The notes under the pieces were generated by a model. It worked only from the letters and a program-made list of their open reading frames with translations, was not told where the DNA came from and made no database searches. 64,000 nucleotides of DNA from contig NZ_WUUK01000003.1 of NCBI RefSeq assembly GCF_009831115.1, positions 124,001 through 188,000 of the forward strand. Direction: 5' to 3'. The stretch's first letter is position 1. Every line of letters begins with the position of its first letter. This DNA is from Salinicoccus hispanicus. Its GTDB lineage: Bacteria; Bacillota; Bacilli; Staphylococcales; Salinicoccaceae. A program made the position numbers and the translations under genes. This document shows positions 55,789 through 64,000 of this stretch, piece by piece.

Positions 55789-56841
55789 TTATTTCTCTCC
55801 ACCAAGTCTCACAAGAATCTTCGACTGGCTCTTGTCATTCAGCAGTGCTTCGAATCCTTTATCCACAATCTCATTCAGCTCGATATGATCTGTAATGACA
55901 GGGAATGGATCGATCTGCCCGGTTTCGATCATCTTCACCGTCGCTTCGAAGATATCCGGCTCATATGCCAGGGTAGAAGCAATGCGTACACCGCTTGCGG
56001 TCAGATCCATCGGATTCAGCTCGATCGGTTTCTCGAAGATTGAGACGATCGTCACCATGCCGCGGGCGCGCGTCACTTTTATGGACTGGTTCACTGTAAT
56101 ACCGACTCCTGCCACTTCGAAAGTACGGTCGACACCGTCCGGGTAGTATCGGTGGATATACTCGACCGGATCTTGATTACCGGAATTGATCGCGTGCGTT
56201 GCACCGACTTCCTTCGCTTTTTCGAGACGGTCATCACTGAGGTCGAAGGCGAAAATATCCTTAGCCCCTGCTGCACGTGCGGCAATGATGGTGAGCAGAC
56301 CGATCGGCCCTGCGCCGAATACCGCCACGGAGTCGCTGAACTGCATCTCGGACTCCCGGATGGCCTGCAAAGCAACAGCCGTCGGTTCAACCAGTGCACC
56401 GAGCTCAAGTGATGTATCCTGATCAAGCTTAATCACATTCTTTCTATCGACCAGAACGTAATCGGCGAAACCACCGTCACTGCCAAGACCGACAAACGTA
56501 AACCCTTTATACATATCAACGAGTGGATTTTCATGCGCTTCCTGAGTAATCAGCGGGTTGATCGTCACTTTGTCTCCGACACTAAGTCCTTCTACACCTT
56601 CGCCGATTTCTTCGACTGTACCTGAGAATTCATGACCCATCGTGAGTGGTGCCTTCTGATTCGTCAGCGGAGATGCTTCCCCTTCAGGAATGAAAATCGG
56701 GCCTGCATTGTACTCATGCAGGTCACTTCCGCAAATACCAGCCCATGCGACTTTGACCTTTACCTTGCCTGCACTTACTTCCGGTGTTTCGATGTCTTCA
56801 ACTCGAATATCCTTTGCATTGTGGAAAACTGCAGCACGCAT
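55789..56841 (-). CDS. bdhA: (R,R)-butanediol dehydrogenase-type zinc alcohol dehydrogenase
   Basis: A 350-residue medium-chain dehydrogenase that interconverts acetoin and 2,3-butanediol with NAD(H). Catalytic zinc ligands are C37 (GICGSDLHEY), H70 with E71 (MGHEFSG) and E152 (LVEPTAV); the dinucleotide site is VFGAGPIGLL (about 174-183). The four structural-zinc cysteines of many alcohol dehydrogenases are missing, as in several Bacillota butanediol dehydrogenases. A GGAGGG precedes the ATG. Monocistronic. Confidence 0.88.
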   Translation of the reverse strand: MRAAVFHNAKDIRVEDIETPEVSAGKVKVKVAWAGICGSDLHEYNAGPIFIPEGEASPLTNQKAPLTMGHEFSGTVEEIGEGVEGLSVGDKVTINPLITQEAHENPLVDMYKGFTFVGLGSDGGFADYVLVDRKNVIKLDQDTSLELGALVEPTAVALQAIRESEMQFSDSVAVFGAGPIGLLTIIAARAAGAKDIFAFDLSDDRLEKAKEVGATHAINSGNQDPVEYIHRYYPDGVDRTFEVAGVGITVNQSIKVTRARGMVTIVSIFEKPIELNPMDLTASGVRIASTLAYEPDIFEATVKMIETGQIDPFPVITDHIELNEIVDKGFEALLNDKSQSKILVRLGGEK

Positions 56842-56912
56842 ATAAAACCCTCCAATATGTTATTTAATTCACAATAATTATATAACAACTATCAGACTAA
56901 TGGAAATAATAA

Positions 56913-57506
56913 CTATCGGTTCAGCCACTCTTTTGCTTTTTCTGCGGCTTCCTGCGGTAGGCTGTGTCCATTGACCCATGTGGTCGTCACATCGGCGCCT
57001 CTTTCTTCAAATATACCGATGACTTTCAGACTCTCCGGTTCAGGAACGATCGGATCGCCCTTGCCCATGGATAGGAAGACTTCCGCATTGCTCAGATCCT
57101 TCTCATCTTCAAGTGTCATCGGATAGAGGGGTGCAAACAAAGCAGCTTTTTTGAATTGCGCAGACTCCCTGAGCATCAGATTGATGGCGATGTTAGCACC
57201 ATTTGAAAAACCGACCAGTACGACATCCTCAAGGTCGAAATCATGTTCCTCAGCGGCCTCGATGATGAAGTCATGCAGTTCCCCACCGCGGAATTCGAGA
57301 TCTTCAAGGTCATACTGCCCTTCACCATGGCGTTTGAAATAGCGGTTCATGCCGTTTTCCGATACATTGCCACGAATGCTGAGTACGTTGTATTCCGGAT
57401 TGAGCATGCCAGCAAGTGGCAGGAGATCGTGCTCCGTGCCACCGGTGCCGTGCAGCAGTACGAATACTGGTGCACCTTTTTTCGTCTCATTATATATATG
57501 ATTCAT
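56913..57506 (-). CDS. Alpha/beta hydrolase, MhqD-like carboxylesterase
   Basis: A 197-residue serine hydrolase of the phospholipase/carboxylesterase family. The oxyanion motif is LLHGTGG (17-23), the nucleophile serine is in LVGFSNGANIA, the acid is D151 in SMGKGDPIVPE and the histidine is in WVNGHSLP. In Bacillus and Staphylococcus the MhqD homologue accompanies quinone-stress dioxygenases; here it lies 23 bases downstream of such a gene. A clean GAGGAGG precedes the ATG. Confidence 0.85.
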   Translation of the reverse strand: MNHIYNETKKGAPVFVLLHGTGGTEHDLLPLAGMLNPEYNVLSIRGNVSENGMNRYFKRHGEGQYDLEDLEFRGGELHDFIIEAAEEHDFDLEDVVLVGFSNGANIAINLMLRESAQFKKAALFAPLYPMTLEDEKDLSNAEVFLSMGKGDPIVPEPESLKVIGIFEERGADVTTTWVNGHSLPQEAAEKAKEWLNR

Positions 57507-57529
57507 TGCGAATCCTCCTCAAGTATTGA

Positions 57530-58489
57530 TTATTTGGAGCGTGTCGTATCGAACGGACGGACCTGCGCTTCGATGTACTCGCGTCTTTCTTCAAGGAATG
57601 GCGGAAGTGCGAGACTCTCACCTAATGTTTCATATGGTTCATCATCCATGAAGCCCGGACCGTCAGTGGACAGTTCGACCAGAATATGACCGATGCGTGT
57701 GTACAATGCCTCAAAATAGAAGCGGTCGACGTTTCCGGAGTGGCGCATGCCACGTTCGTTGTACTTCTCTTCCCACTTCTTGATGACGTCGTGGTCGGCG
57801 ACTCTGAATGATACGTGGTGCACTTCACCATACCCTTGACTCGCTGAACTTGATTCATCTTTTCTCAAAATGACCTGGCCGCCATTGCCGCCTTCTCCAA
57901 CATCAAGCAGAGTCACGTCTGCTTCTTCAGCGATCGGTTTCATGTCATAGACATCCATCAGCACCTGTTTGAAATCTTCATAGTAGCTGACGTGGATTTC
58001 AATCGGTCCGAGACCATAGATTGCCTTGTCTTCAGGTACAGGTCCGTTCTTCCACGGCTTGCCGGGCGCCACGCCTGTATTATTTTCATCGGAAACCAGC
58101 TGGTACTTCTGTCCGTCGGCTTCTTCAAACGGCAGCACTTTCTTGTCGAAAAGGTCCTGGATACCTTCATGTTTCACTTCGAACTGGTCAAAACGATCTC
58201 TGTAGTATTCCAGTGCTGCATCGCTCGGTACTCTGAAGGCTGTACGGTAGATCGAATTCGATCCCGGCGAACCTTTCGGATTGTTCGGGAAGTCGAAGAA
58301 TGTCATATCCGTTCCCGGCGAACCGACATCATCGGCGAAGAATGTATGATACGTATGGATATCATCCTGGTTGACCGTCTTCTTCACCAGACGCATGCCG
58401 AGCACATTCGTAAAGAATTCGTAGTTTCTTACTGCATCGTCCGTCATCGCGGTTACGTGGTGGATACCAAGCAGATTTTCATTTGTCAT
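57530..58489 (-). CDS. Ring-cleaving dioxygenase, MhqO/MhqE-like
   Basis: A 319-residue vicinal-oxygen-chelate protein with two glyoxalase/dioxygenase repeats (about 5-150 and 155-300). Iron ligands are expected from GIHHVTA (H10/H11), EVHHVSFRV (about 223-231) and the glutamate in GHILVELSTDGPGF. Such enzymes cleave hydroquinones and protect against quinone electrophiles. The promoter carries an MhqR-type operator in its spacer. First gene of a two-gene unit with the MhqD-like hydrolase; good GGAGGG. Confidence 0.88.
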   Translation of the reverse strand: MTNENLLGIHHVTAMTDDAVRNYEFFTNVLGMRLVKKTVNQDDIHTYHTFFADDVGSPGTDMTFFDFPNNPKGSPGSNSIYRTAFRVPSDAALEYYRDRFDQFEVKHEGIQDLFDKKVLPFEEADGQKYQLVSDENNTGVAPGKPWKNGPVPEDKAIYGLGPIEIHVSYYEDFKQVLMDVYDMKPIAEEADVTLLDVGEGGNGGQVILRKDESSSASQGYGEVHHVSFRVADHDVIKKWEEKYNERGMRHSGNVDRFYFEALYTRIGHILVELSTDGPGFMDDEPYETLGESLALPPFLEERREYIEAQVRPFDTTRSK

Positions 58490-58519
58490 AATAGAATCCC
58501 TCCAAGAGTTATTAATATA

Positions 58520-58548
58520 ATAATATCTCGAATTTGAGATAATTTCAA
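58520..58548 (-). promoter_or_regulatory. Sigma-A promoter of the quinone-stress unit
   Basis: On the leftward strand TTGAAA, 17-base spacer, TATTAT. The MhqR-like palindrome fills the spacer. Confidence 0.7.
58524..58541. promoter_or_regulatory. MhqR-type operator
   Basis: TATCTCGAATTTGAGATA is a near-perfect palindrome and matches the known MhqR motif tATCTCgaattcgAGATa at all but one core position. Confidence 0.8.
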
Positions 58549-58691
58549 GATGTATGCTTGAACTCCAATAAATCAGGAAAAATTCAAAAACTCATTTTCT
58601 ATCGAAAATGTATTGCCTTTGCCTTTTGAATGAGGTGACCGGGAAATCAAAGGCATTTACTGTTCAATTCTTCTATTTTTAAGCTTGACTA

Positions 58692-58706
58692 GTATAGCGC
58701 TTTCAA
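58692..58706. promoter_or_regulatory. Probable cre site upstream of the lacI-type gene
   Basis: Read leftward TGAAAGCGCTATAC agrees with the cre consensus except in its last two defined bases. Confidence 0.4.
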
Positions 58707-58710
58707 TTAC

Positions 58711-58727
58711 TATGAAATCGATACCAC
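58711..58727. promoter_or_regulatory. Imperfect LacI-type operator (autoregulatory)
   Basis: GAAATCGATACCA shares the ATCGATACC core with the perfect palindrome at 59773-59790 and lies just before the regulator's ribosome binding site. Confidence 0.6.
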
Positions 58728-58739
58728 ATAAACAAGAAG

Positions 58740-59750
58740 GTGATCTGGATAGCGACAATCAAAGATGTAGCTCATAAAGCGGGTTTATCTGTAACCACAG
58801 TTTCAAGATATTTGAACAATCATCCTTATATATCAGATGAGAAGAAAGAAAAGATCAGAGATGCCATGGAGGAGTTGGACTATGTGCCCAGTTCCCTGGC
58901 CACTCAACTGCGATCCAATCGTGGAACGATGATTGGAGTACTCGTCTCCAGGCTTACAAACCCCTACTTTGCATATCTCGTCGATGCAATCGAGAAGAAA
59001 GCGAAGCAGCAGGGATACCGCCTCCTCATCATGCAGACATACGGTGATAAGCAGGAAGAAATAAATACTTTGGAAATGCTGAAGGAAAAAACAATCAGTG
59101 GCTTGATAATGTGTGCAGTGGAAAACGACCTCGAAACAGTGGAATCATATGCAAAGTATGGAGCAATCGCCGTATCCACTCAGACCGATTACAAAAGTGA
59201 CCGGCTCCGTCTCATTACAACCAATCAGGAACAGGCGACATATGATGCAATCAATTTTCTGATCCGTAAAGGCTATACTGGCATCGCCTATTCTACGGGC
59301 GGCGATTTTACCGACCAAAGCCATGGGTCATACAGAAATAAAGGATACTTGAGGGCACTTGAGGAATCAGATATAAAGCTGAATGAGAGATGGATCTTCA
59401 AAAACAACCATACAATTGAGGACGGCATGGAGATTGCTGTTCAGCTTTCACGGTTGAATGAAAAAGACCGCCCTGATGCAATCTTCGCAGGCAGTGATGA
59501 AGTGGCAATCGGCATCATCCGGAAGTTTGAACAGCTTAATATACGCGTACCTGCAGATATTGCTGTCATGGGTTTTGATAACCAGCCTTTTTCATCCCTG
59601 GCAAAGATACCTCTGACAACTGTCGGGCAACCGATGGAAACTCTCGGACAGCAGGCCGCTTCATTAATTATCAGCATGATCGAAGGAACCGAATTTGCAA
59701 TAGACGAATCGCAACTAAAACTGAAAATTATCGAAAGAGAATCTGCCTAG
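58740..59750 (+). CDS. LacI-family regulator of the alpha-glucoside operon
   Basis: A LacI/GalR regulator of about 333-336 residues. The helix-turn-helix (about 5-55) has KDVAHKAGLSVTTVSRYLNN, the hinge is YVPSSLATQLRSNRG, and the periplasmic-binding-type ligand domain follows with VLVSRLTNPYFAYLVDAIE and AIMGFD-like order near the end (IAVMGFDNQPFSSLAKIPLTTVGQP). The start is unclear: the GTG at 58740 lies inside the best ribosome binding site AAGAAGGTGATC, and that site points to an ATA at 58749, exactly where homologues begin (M-ATIKDVA). Operators occur in front of this gene and of the next, so it should repress both. Confidence 0.9.
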   Translation: MIWIATIKDVAHKAGLSVTTVSRYLNNHPYISDEKKEKIRDAMEELDYVPSSLATQLRSNRGTMIGVLVSRLTNPYFAYLVDAIEKKAKQQGYRLLIMQTYGDKQEEINTLEMLKEKTISGLIMCAVENDLETVESYAKYGAIAVSTQTDYKSDRLRLITTNQEQATYDAINFLIRKGYTGIAYSTGGDFTDQSHGSYRNKGYLRALEESDIKLNERWIFKNNHTIEDGMEIAVQLSRLNEKDRPDAIFAGSDEVAIGIIRKFEQLNIRVPADIAVMGFDNQPFSSLAKIPLTTVGQPMETLGQQAASLIISMIEGTEFAIDESQLKLKIIERESA

Positions 59751-59772
59751 TCAGATTCTTTAAAATCATATA

Positions 59773-59790
59773 TATGGTATCGATACCATA
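59773..59790. promoter_or_regulatory. Perfect LacI-type operator
   Basis: TATGGTATCGATACCATA is an 18-bp perfect palindrome with the central CG step typical of LacI-family operators, 12 bases upstream of the GH13 gene. Confidence 0.85.
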
Positions 59791-59802
59791 AGGAGGAAGA
59801 GC

Positions 59803-61470
59803 ATGACAAAGTGGTGGCAGGAAGAAATGATATATCAAATTTATCCGAAAAGCTTTAAAGACAGTAATGGTGACGGTATTGGAGACATCAATGGCATCAG
59901 GGAGAAACTGCCCTATCTTAAAGACCTGGGTATTACGATGCTCTGGATCTGTCCCATCTTCAAATCGCCGATGATTGATAATGGTTATGATATTTCGGAT
60001 TACCAGGACATCAATCCGGATTTCGGCACACTTGAAGATCTGGAAAATTTAATAGAGGATTCAAAAAAAGTGGGCATCAAGATTATACTGGACCTGGTTG
60101 TGAACCATTCCTCCGACGATCACCCATGGTTTCAGGAAGCGCTGGCCGATCCAGACAGCAAGTACCGCGACTACTACATCTTCAAAAAATCCGTAGATGG
60201 CAGACCACCCAACAATTGGCGCTCGATATTCGGAGGCAGTGTCTGGGAGAAGGTTCGCAGCGAGGATATGTACTACTTGCATACATTTGATAAGAGACAG
60301 CCGGATCTGAACTTTGAAAATCCTGAACTACGCAGAGAAATCCATAAAATGATCAATTGGTGGCTGGACAGAGGCATTGCCGGATTCAGAATCGATTCGA
60401 TCACCTTCATCAAAAAAGACCAGGATTATCTTTCACTCGAAGCTGACGGCGTAGATGGACTGGTAACCTGCAAGCATAAAATGCGCAATCGTCCTGGCAT
60501 CAGTGAGTTCCTGCATGAACTGAAACAGGAAACATTTAATAAATATGATTGCGTGACCGTCGGGGAAGCACCTGGAGTCGGATACGACGAATTCGGTGAT
60601 TACATCGGTGAAGATGGCTACTTCTCGATGATATTCGATTTCAAATATGCAGATATCGATGTGGAATCAGGCAGTGACTGGTTCAAGCGTACAGACTGGA
60701 CGGTAAAGGAATTCCGTGATCTGATATTTCAATCGCAGGAAGCAATCCAGAAAGTGGGATGGGGCGCCAACTTCATAGAAAATCATGATCAGCCAAGGGC
60801 GATATCCAAACTGATCAGAGAACCGCAATACCAGAACTATTTCGGCGGCAGTGCCCTGGCCCTGATGTACCTCTTCCTGCGCGGTACACCCTTCCTGTAT
60901 CAGGGACAGGAAATCGGAGCGACAAACTTCACCCGCCAGTTCATTGAACAGTTTGATGATATATCAAGCATCGACAACTACTACCGTTCAATGAGTGAAG
61001 GATTCACCAAAGAGGAAGCACTCAACTTCGTCAATCTCCGCAGCCGGGACAACACCCGCACCCCGATGCAATGGGACAGTAGCAGATATGCAGGATTCTC
61101 GACGCATACACCCTGGCTTGAGACGAATGAGAACTATGAAACAATCAACGTCGCCTCACAGGAAAATGATTCTGAATCACTCCTTAGTTTCTATAGAATG
61201 CTGATTTCAACCAGAAACACATCAGAATATAGAGACACTCTGATATATGGGGATATCAAACCTATATACGATACAAAGGCGCATATCATCAGCTACTATA
61301 GAGAACATTCAACAGAAACATTGCAGGTCATCGTCAACATGTCCAGTGATGAAACCAGCATGGAAATACAGCCATTTACGTCAATCATCAGTAATTACAA
61401 AGGTATAAAAAATAATGACGGAAGCATTACTTTAAGACCTTATGAAGCAATGCTGATCAAATTGAATTAG
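59803..61470 (+). CDS. GH13 oligo-alpha-glucosidase (MalL/TreC-like)
   Basis: A 555-residue alpha-amylase family enzyme of the oligo-1,6-glucosidase / trehalose-6-phosphate hydrolase group. Catalytic residues are D198 (GFRIDSI), E255 (VGEAPG) and D329 (ENHDQPR); DSNGDGIGD (20-28) is a calcium-type loop. The residue after D198, which separates alpha-1,4 (Thr) from alpha-1,6 (Val) specificity in studied relatives, is Ser here, so specificity cannot be set. Because the next gene is a PTS transporter, the substrate is probably a 6-phospho-alpha-glucoside. AAGGAGGAAG precedes the ATG. Confidence 0.88.
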   Translation: MTKWWQEEMIYQIYPKSFKDSNGDGIGDINGIREKLPYLKDLGITMLWICPIFKSPMIDNGYDISDYQDINPDFGTLEDLENLIEDSKKVGIKIILDLVVNHSSDDHPWFQEALADPDSKYRDYYIFKKSVDGRPPNNWRSIFGGSVWEKVRSEDMYYLHTFDKRQPDLNFENPELRREIHKMINWWLDRGIAGFRIDSITFIKKDQDYLSLEADGVDGLVTCKHKMRNRPGISEFLHELKQETFNKYDCVTVGEAPGVGYDEFGDYIGEDGYFSMIFDFKYADIDVESGSDWFKRTDWTVKEFRDLIFQSQEAIQKVGWGANFIENHDQPRAISKLIREPQYQNYFGGSALALMYLFLRGTPFLYQGQEIGATNFTRQFIEQFDDISSIDNYYRSMSEGFTKEEALNFVNLRSRDNTRTPMQWDSSRYAGFSTHTPWLETNENYETINVASQENDSESLLSFYRMLISTRNTSEYRDTLIYGDIKPIYDTKAHIISYYREHSTETLQVIVNMSSDETSMEIQPFTSIISNYKGIKNNDGSITLRPYEAMLIKLN

Positions 61471-61485
61471 ACTGGAGAGCAAATT

Positions 61486-63402
61486 ATGACAAACAATAAG
61501 TACCAGAAAATTGCTCGGGAAATCGTTGAGACTGTCGGCGAAGGTAATATTGAAAGTGTTTCCCATTGTGCCACCCGGCTACGGCTGTCCGTTCATGACC
61601 GTAAAAAGATCAATGATGAAGAAATCCAGCAGATAGATGAAGTGAAAGGTGTCTTCTACACAGGCGGCCAATACCAGATCATTCTTGGTACGGGCATTGT
61701 AAATAATGTATATGAAGAAATAAATAGCGAACACGAGTTTACCGAACGCACCAAAGATGAGATGAAAGAGAACAATGAAAAAGGATTTCAACGTGCAATC
61801 AGAATACTGGCAGATGTTTTCATCCCCATCATTCCGATACTCGGTGCGACCGGTCTTTTCCTTGGTCTGCAGGGGGTCATATTCAATGAGTCCGTTCTAG
61901 GCTTCTTCGGCCTGTCTCCAGATATGATTCCAGACGAGTTCAATACAATCATCAATATACTGACAAGTACCGCCTTTGCATTTCTCCCTGCATTCATTAC
62001 ATGGAGCGCGTTCAAGACATTCGGAGGGACGCCCGTCGTCGGTTTCCTGATCGGTCTGATGCTCGTTTCTCCCGAACTGCCCAATGCATACGCTGTTGCC
62101 GAAGGGGATGCCAATCCAATCATGGTATTGGGATATATTCCAATCATAGGGTATCAGGGAAGTATATTGACCGCTTTGTTTGCTGGAATCATCGGTGCAA
62201 AGATAGAAAAGTTTCTACGCAAACGCATGCCGAATGCACTTGATCTGATATTTACACCTTTCTTCGTCATCATCATCATGCTGCTGATCTCGCTTTTCAT
62301 CATGGGACCGGTAGTGAAGGCAATTGAAACGGTAGGCATAGACCTTGTCACAATGTTCATAGGGCTCCCGGTCGGACTGGGCGGATTCCTGATCGGATTC
62401 CTGTATCCACTGGCAGTCATGACAGGACTGCATCATATGTTCATCATTGCAGAAACCTCAATGCTCGCAGCCACCGGTTTCAACCCACTGATCACTCTGG
62501 CAGCGATGTATGGATTTTCAAATGCTGGAGTCACCCTGGCACTGTCCCTGCGCAGCAGACAGACAGCATTTAAAACAGCAGGTATCAGTGCAACCATTAC
62601 ACAACTGCTGGGCGTCAGTGAACCGGCACTCTTCGGTGTCGTATTGAGATCTGGAATGCGTGCTTTATTCGTTATGCTGGCCTGCTCGTCACTCGGTGGC
62701 GGTATACTCGCATTACTCGGCATCCAGGCAAACTCCTACGGACTTGCAGTCATACTCTCTCCGCTCATGTATCTGTATGACTTCAGCCAGCTGCTCACAT
62801 ACGTGATCGTCGGCATCGCTACTTTTGCACTCGCATTTGTCGCTACCCACTTCATAGCCGTTCCTAAAGGAGAGGTTGCTACAGAGAATGCAAGTAGACA
62901 AAAAGTGGCTGAAGAAATGAAAAACACAGGTGAAACTGCATCCGGTCTACAATTTGCTGCTACGACTGATGGTGAACTGCTGTCACTTGGCAGCGTAAAT
63001 GACCCCGTCTTCTCACAGAGAATGATGGGCGAAGGATACGCAGTAGAACCGGAAAACGATGAAATCTACAGCCCGGTATCAGGTACAGTGACCATGATTA
63101 CAGATACAAACCATGCGATCGGCCTCGAGACGGAGGAGGGCGTGGAAATCCTGGTGCATATGGGCATAGACACGGTAAACCTGAAAGAAAATATATTCAG
63201 CATCCATGTGACTGAAGGACAAAAAATCAGTATAAATGACAAATTAGCTGATATGGATAGAGGTATTGCTGAATCTTTAGGATACGAGAGCACAATAATT
63301 ACAGTCATTACAAACACTCCGGACAAAGTAGACACCTTTAAACTGAAAAATCTGGGTCAGGTCAAACATGGGGAAATGGTTGCAGAAAGTGTTCTAAACT
63401 AA
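61486..63402 (+). CDS. Alpha-glucoside-type PTS transporter, EIIBCA
   Basis: A 638-residue PTS permease with IIB (1-85, phospho-cysteine C28 in SHCATRLRLSV), IIC (about 105-460; AFKTFGGTPVVGFLIGLML and GVSEPALFGVVLR) and a fused IIA domain (about 490-638, phospho-histidine in EILVHMGIDTVNL). The IIC sequence is closer to the sucrose/trehalose/maltose branch than to the bgl protein at 49173. The linked GH13 enzyme and LacI regulator support an alpha-glucoside such as trehalose, sucrose or isomaltose; which one cannot be read. It starts 15 bases after the GH13 stop. Confidence 0.9.
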   Translation: MTNNKYQKIAREIVETVGEGNIESVSHCATRLRLSVHDRKKINDEEIQQIDEVKGVFYTGGQYQIILGTGIVNNVYEEINSEHEFTERTKDEMKENNEKGFQRAIRILADVFIPIIPILGATGLFLGLQGVIFNESVLGFFGLSPDMIPDEFNTIINILTSTAFAFLPAFITWSAFKTFGGTPVVGFLIGLMLVSPELPNAYAVAEGDANPIMVLGYIPIIGYQGSILTALFAGIIGAKIEKFLRKRMPNALDLIFTPFFVIIIMLLISLFIMGPVVKAIETVGIDLVTMFIGLPVGLGGFLIGFLYPLAVMTGLHHMFIIAETSMLAATGFNPLITLAAMYGFSNAGVTLALSLRSRQTAFKTAGISATITQLLGVSEPALFGVVLRSGMRALFVMLACSSLGGGILALLGIQANSYGLAVILSPLMYLYDFSQLLTYVIVGIATFALAFVATHFIAVPKGEVATENASRQKVAEEMKNTGETASGLQFAATTDGELLSLGSVNDPVFSQRMMGEGYAVEPENDEIYSPVSGTVTMITDTNHAIGLETEEGVEILVHMGIDTVNLKENIFSIHVTEGQKISINDKLADMDRGIAESLGYESTIITVITNTPDKVDTFKLKNLGQVKHGEMVAESVLN

Positions 63403-63412
63403 GGTATGAAAA

Positions 63413-63458
63413 TAAAGGAGCATCCGTTCAGACTGTTATCTGAGTGGATGCTCCTTTA
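63413..63458. terminator. Terminator of the alpha-glucoside operon
   Basis: Twelve-bp perfect stem AAAGGAGCATCC (63414-63425 with 63446-63457) around a 20-base loop; placed between convergent genes. Confidence 0.85.
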
Positions 63459-63470
63459 TGGATATTAATA

Positions 63471-64000
63471 CTAATCTTCCACGCTGAAACTGAACACCGT
63501 TTCCCACTTCTCACTGTCGCGCGAAACAATATCAAAGCCAAGATCCAGGTACTGGGCGGCCGGCGAACGCTGTGCTTCCATGCAGAAGCCCATATACTGT
63601 TTCGGGTTTCTATCTTTCAATGGCAGCCCATCGTCCAGATTGTTTCCTGTGTAGAATACAAGCCCCGGGAAGTCCGTCTTCAGACTCACCTTGCGACCGC
63701 TTCCTGGTTCATATACTTCGAAATGATTGCCATCATCGGTCAGGAAGTAATGGTCAAATCCACCATTCACTATTTTTATCTGGTCATCATCGCTATTGAA
63801 CACCTCTTCAAACCGCTTCCCCTCACTCAGATCGAAGATCCCTTCACACCGCTCAGCTGATAATGGGATCAGTGCTTCATCCATCTTGAGATACTTCCCT
63901 GCATCACTTGTCACAATGTGATTCGACACCGGCTGATCCTTATCACTGTTCAGGTTGAAGTATACGTGATTAGTCGGTGCCACCGCCGTTGCACCTGCAC
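63471..64000 (-). CDS. galM: Aldose 1-epimerase (galactose mutarotase), partial
   Basis: The last 176 codons or so of a mutarotase-family gene whose start lies beyond the right edge. The frame continues upstream of the GTG at 63983 as ATAVAPTNHVYFNLN, which carries the family motif TxHxYFNL with the catalytic-region histidine. Later motifs are NGGFDHYFL with the second conserved histidine, GLVFYTGNNLDDG and the C-terminal FCMEAQRSPAA containing the catalytic glutamate. It would interconvert alpha and beta anomers of hexoses. Confidence 0.88.
   Translation of the reverse strand, partial: AGATAVAPTNHVYFNLNSDKDQPVSNHIVTSDAGKYLKMDEALIPLSAERCEGIFDLSEGKRFEEVFNSDDDQIKIVNGGFDHYFLTDDGNHFEVYEPGSGRKVSLKTDFPGLVFYTGNNLDDGLPLKDRNPKQYMGFCMEAQRSPAAQYLDLGFDIVSRDSEKWETVFSFSVED

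Overview
The window is a typical chromosomal stretch of a low-to-mid GC Gram-positive coccus of the family Staphylococcaceae. By eye the GC content is close to 48 percent. Strong AGGAGG-type ribosome binding sites, U-tailed terminators, SAM-I riboswitches, a PRD/RAT antitermination system, perfect cre sites, and CodY, Fur, PerR and MhqR-like boxes all point to Bacillota. The gene set (mqo, lctP, BceRSAB-type module, MhqO, IruO-like reductase) resembles staphylococci, while the GC content and the acidic extracellular proteins suggest a moderately halophilic relative such as Salinicoccus or Jeotgalicoccus. That genus guess is inference. No rRNA, tRNA, CRISPR array, insertion sequence or prophage was seen.

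Layout. 1-16.3 kb is central carbon and amino acid metabolism: a PPOX-family protein, a DUF3100 membrane pair, a dicarboxylate (DASS) transporter with a D-malate/tartrate-type dehydrogenase, malate:quinone oxidoreductase, lactate permease, a GntR/FCD regulator, a short CstA with IlvE behind a CodY-like box, a fumarylacetoacetate hydrolase-fold enzyme, a PatA-like aminotransferase, a RocB-like peptidase and an AEC transporter. 16.3-27.5 kb is envelope and iron: a secreted lethal-factor-like metalloprotease on an acidic stalk, a BceRSAB-type peptide-sensing module, and a siderophore ABC operon divergent from a ferredoxin-NADP reductase across a Fur box. 27.5-38.3 kb is a compact Tad/Flp pilus locus with DUF192, a small winged-helix-like protein, a large LuxR-type sensor-regulator and a cytosolic DsbA-like protein.

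38.4-46.1 kb is a sulfur-responsive segment. Two SAM-I riboswitches face each other from its two ends. One controls a MetT-like transporter; the other controls an operon of flavin monooxygenase, SSS symporter, a 31-residue membrane protein, AbgT-type transporter and M20 amidohydrolase. This combination is the best candidate for an undescribed system, probably salvage of an N-acylated organosulfur compound. 46.3-48 kb is a catalase behind a PerR-like box. 48.1-52.6 kb is a beta-glucoside PTS operon with its own antiterminator. 52.7-55.6 kb is a yxlEFG-like ABC exporter with an XRE-TPR regulator. 55.8-58.5 kb carries butanediol dehydrogenase and quinone-stress genes under an MhqR-like operator. 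58.7-63.5 kb is a LacI-controlled alpha-glucoside PTS operon. The right edge cuts a galactose mutarotase gene.
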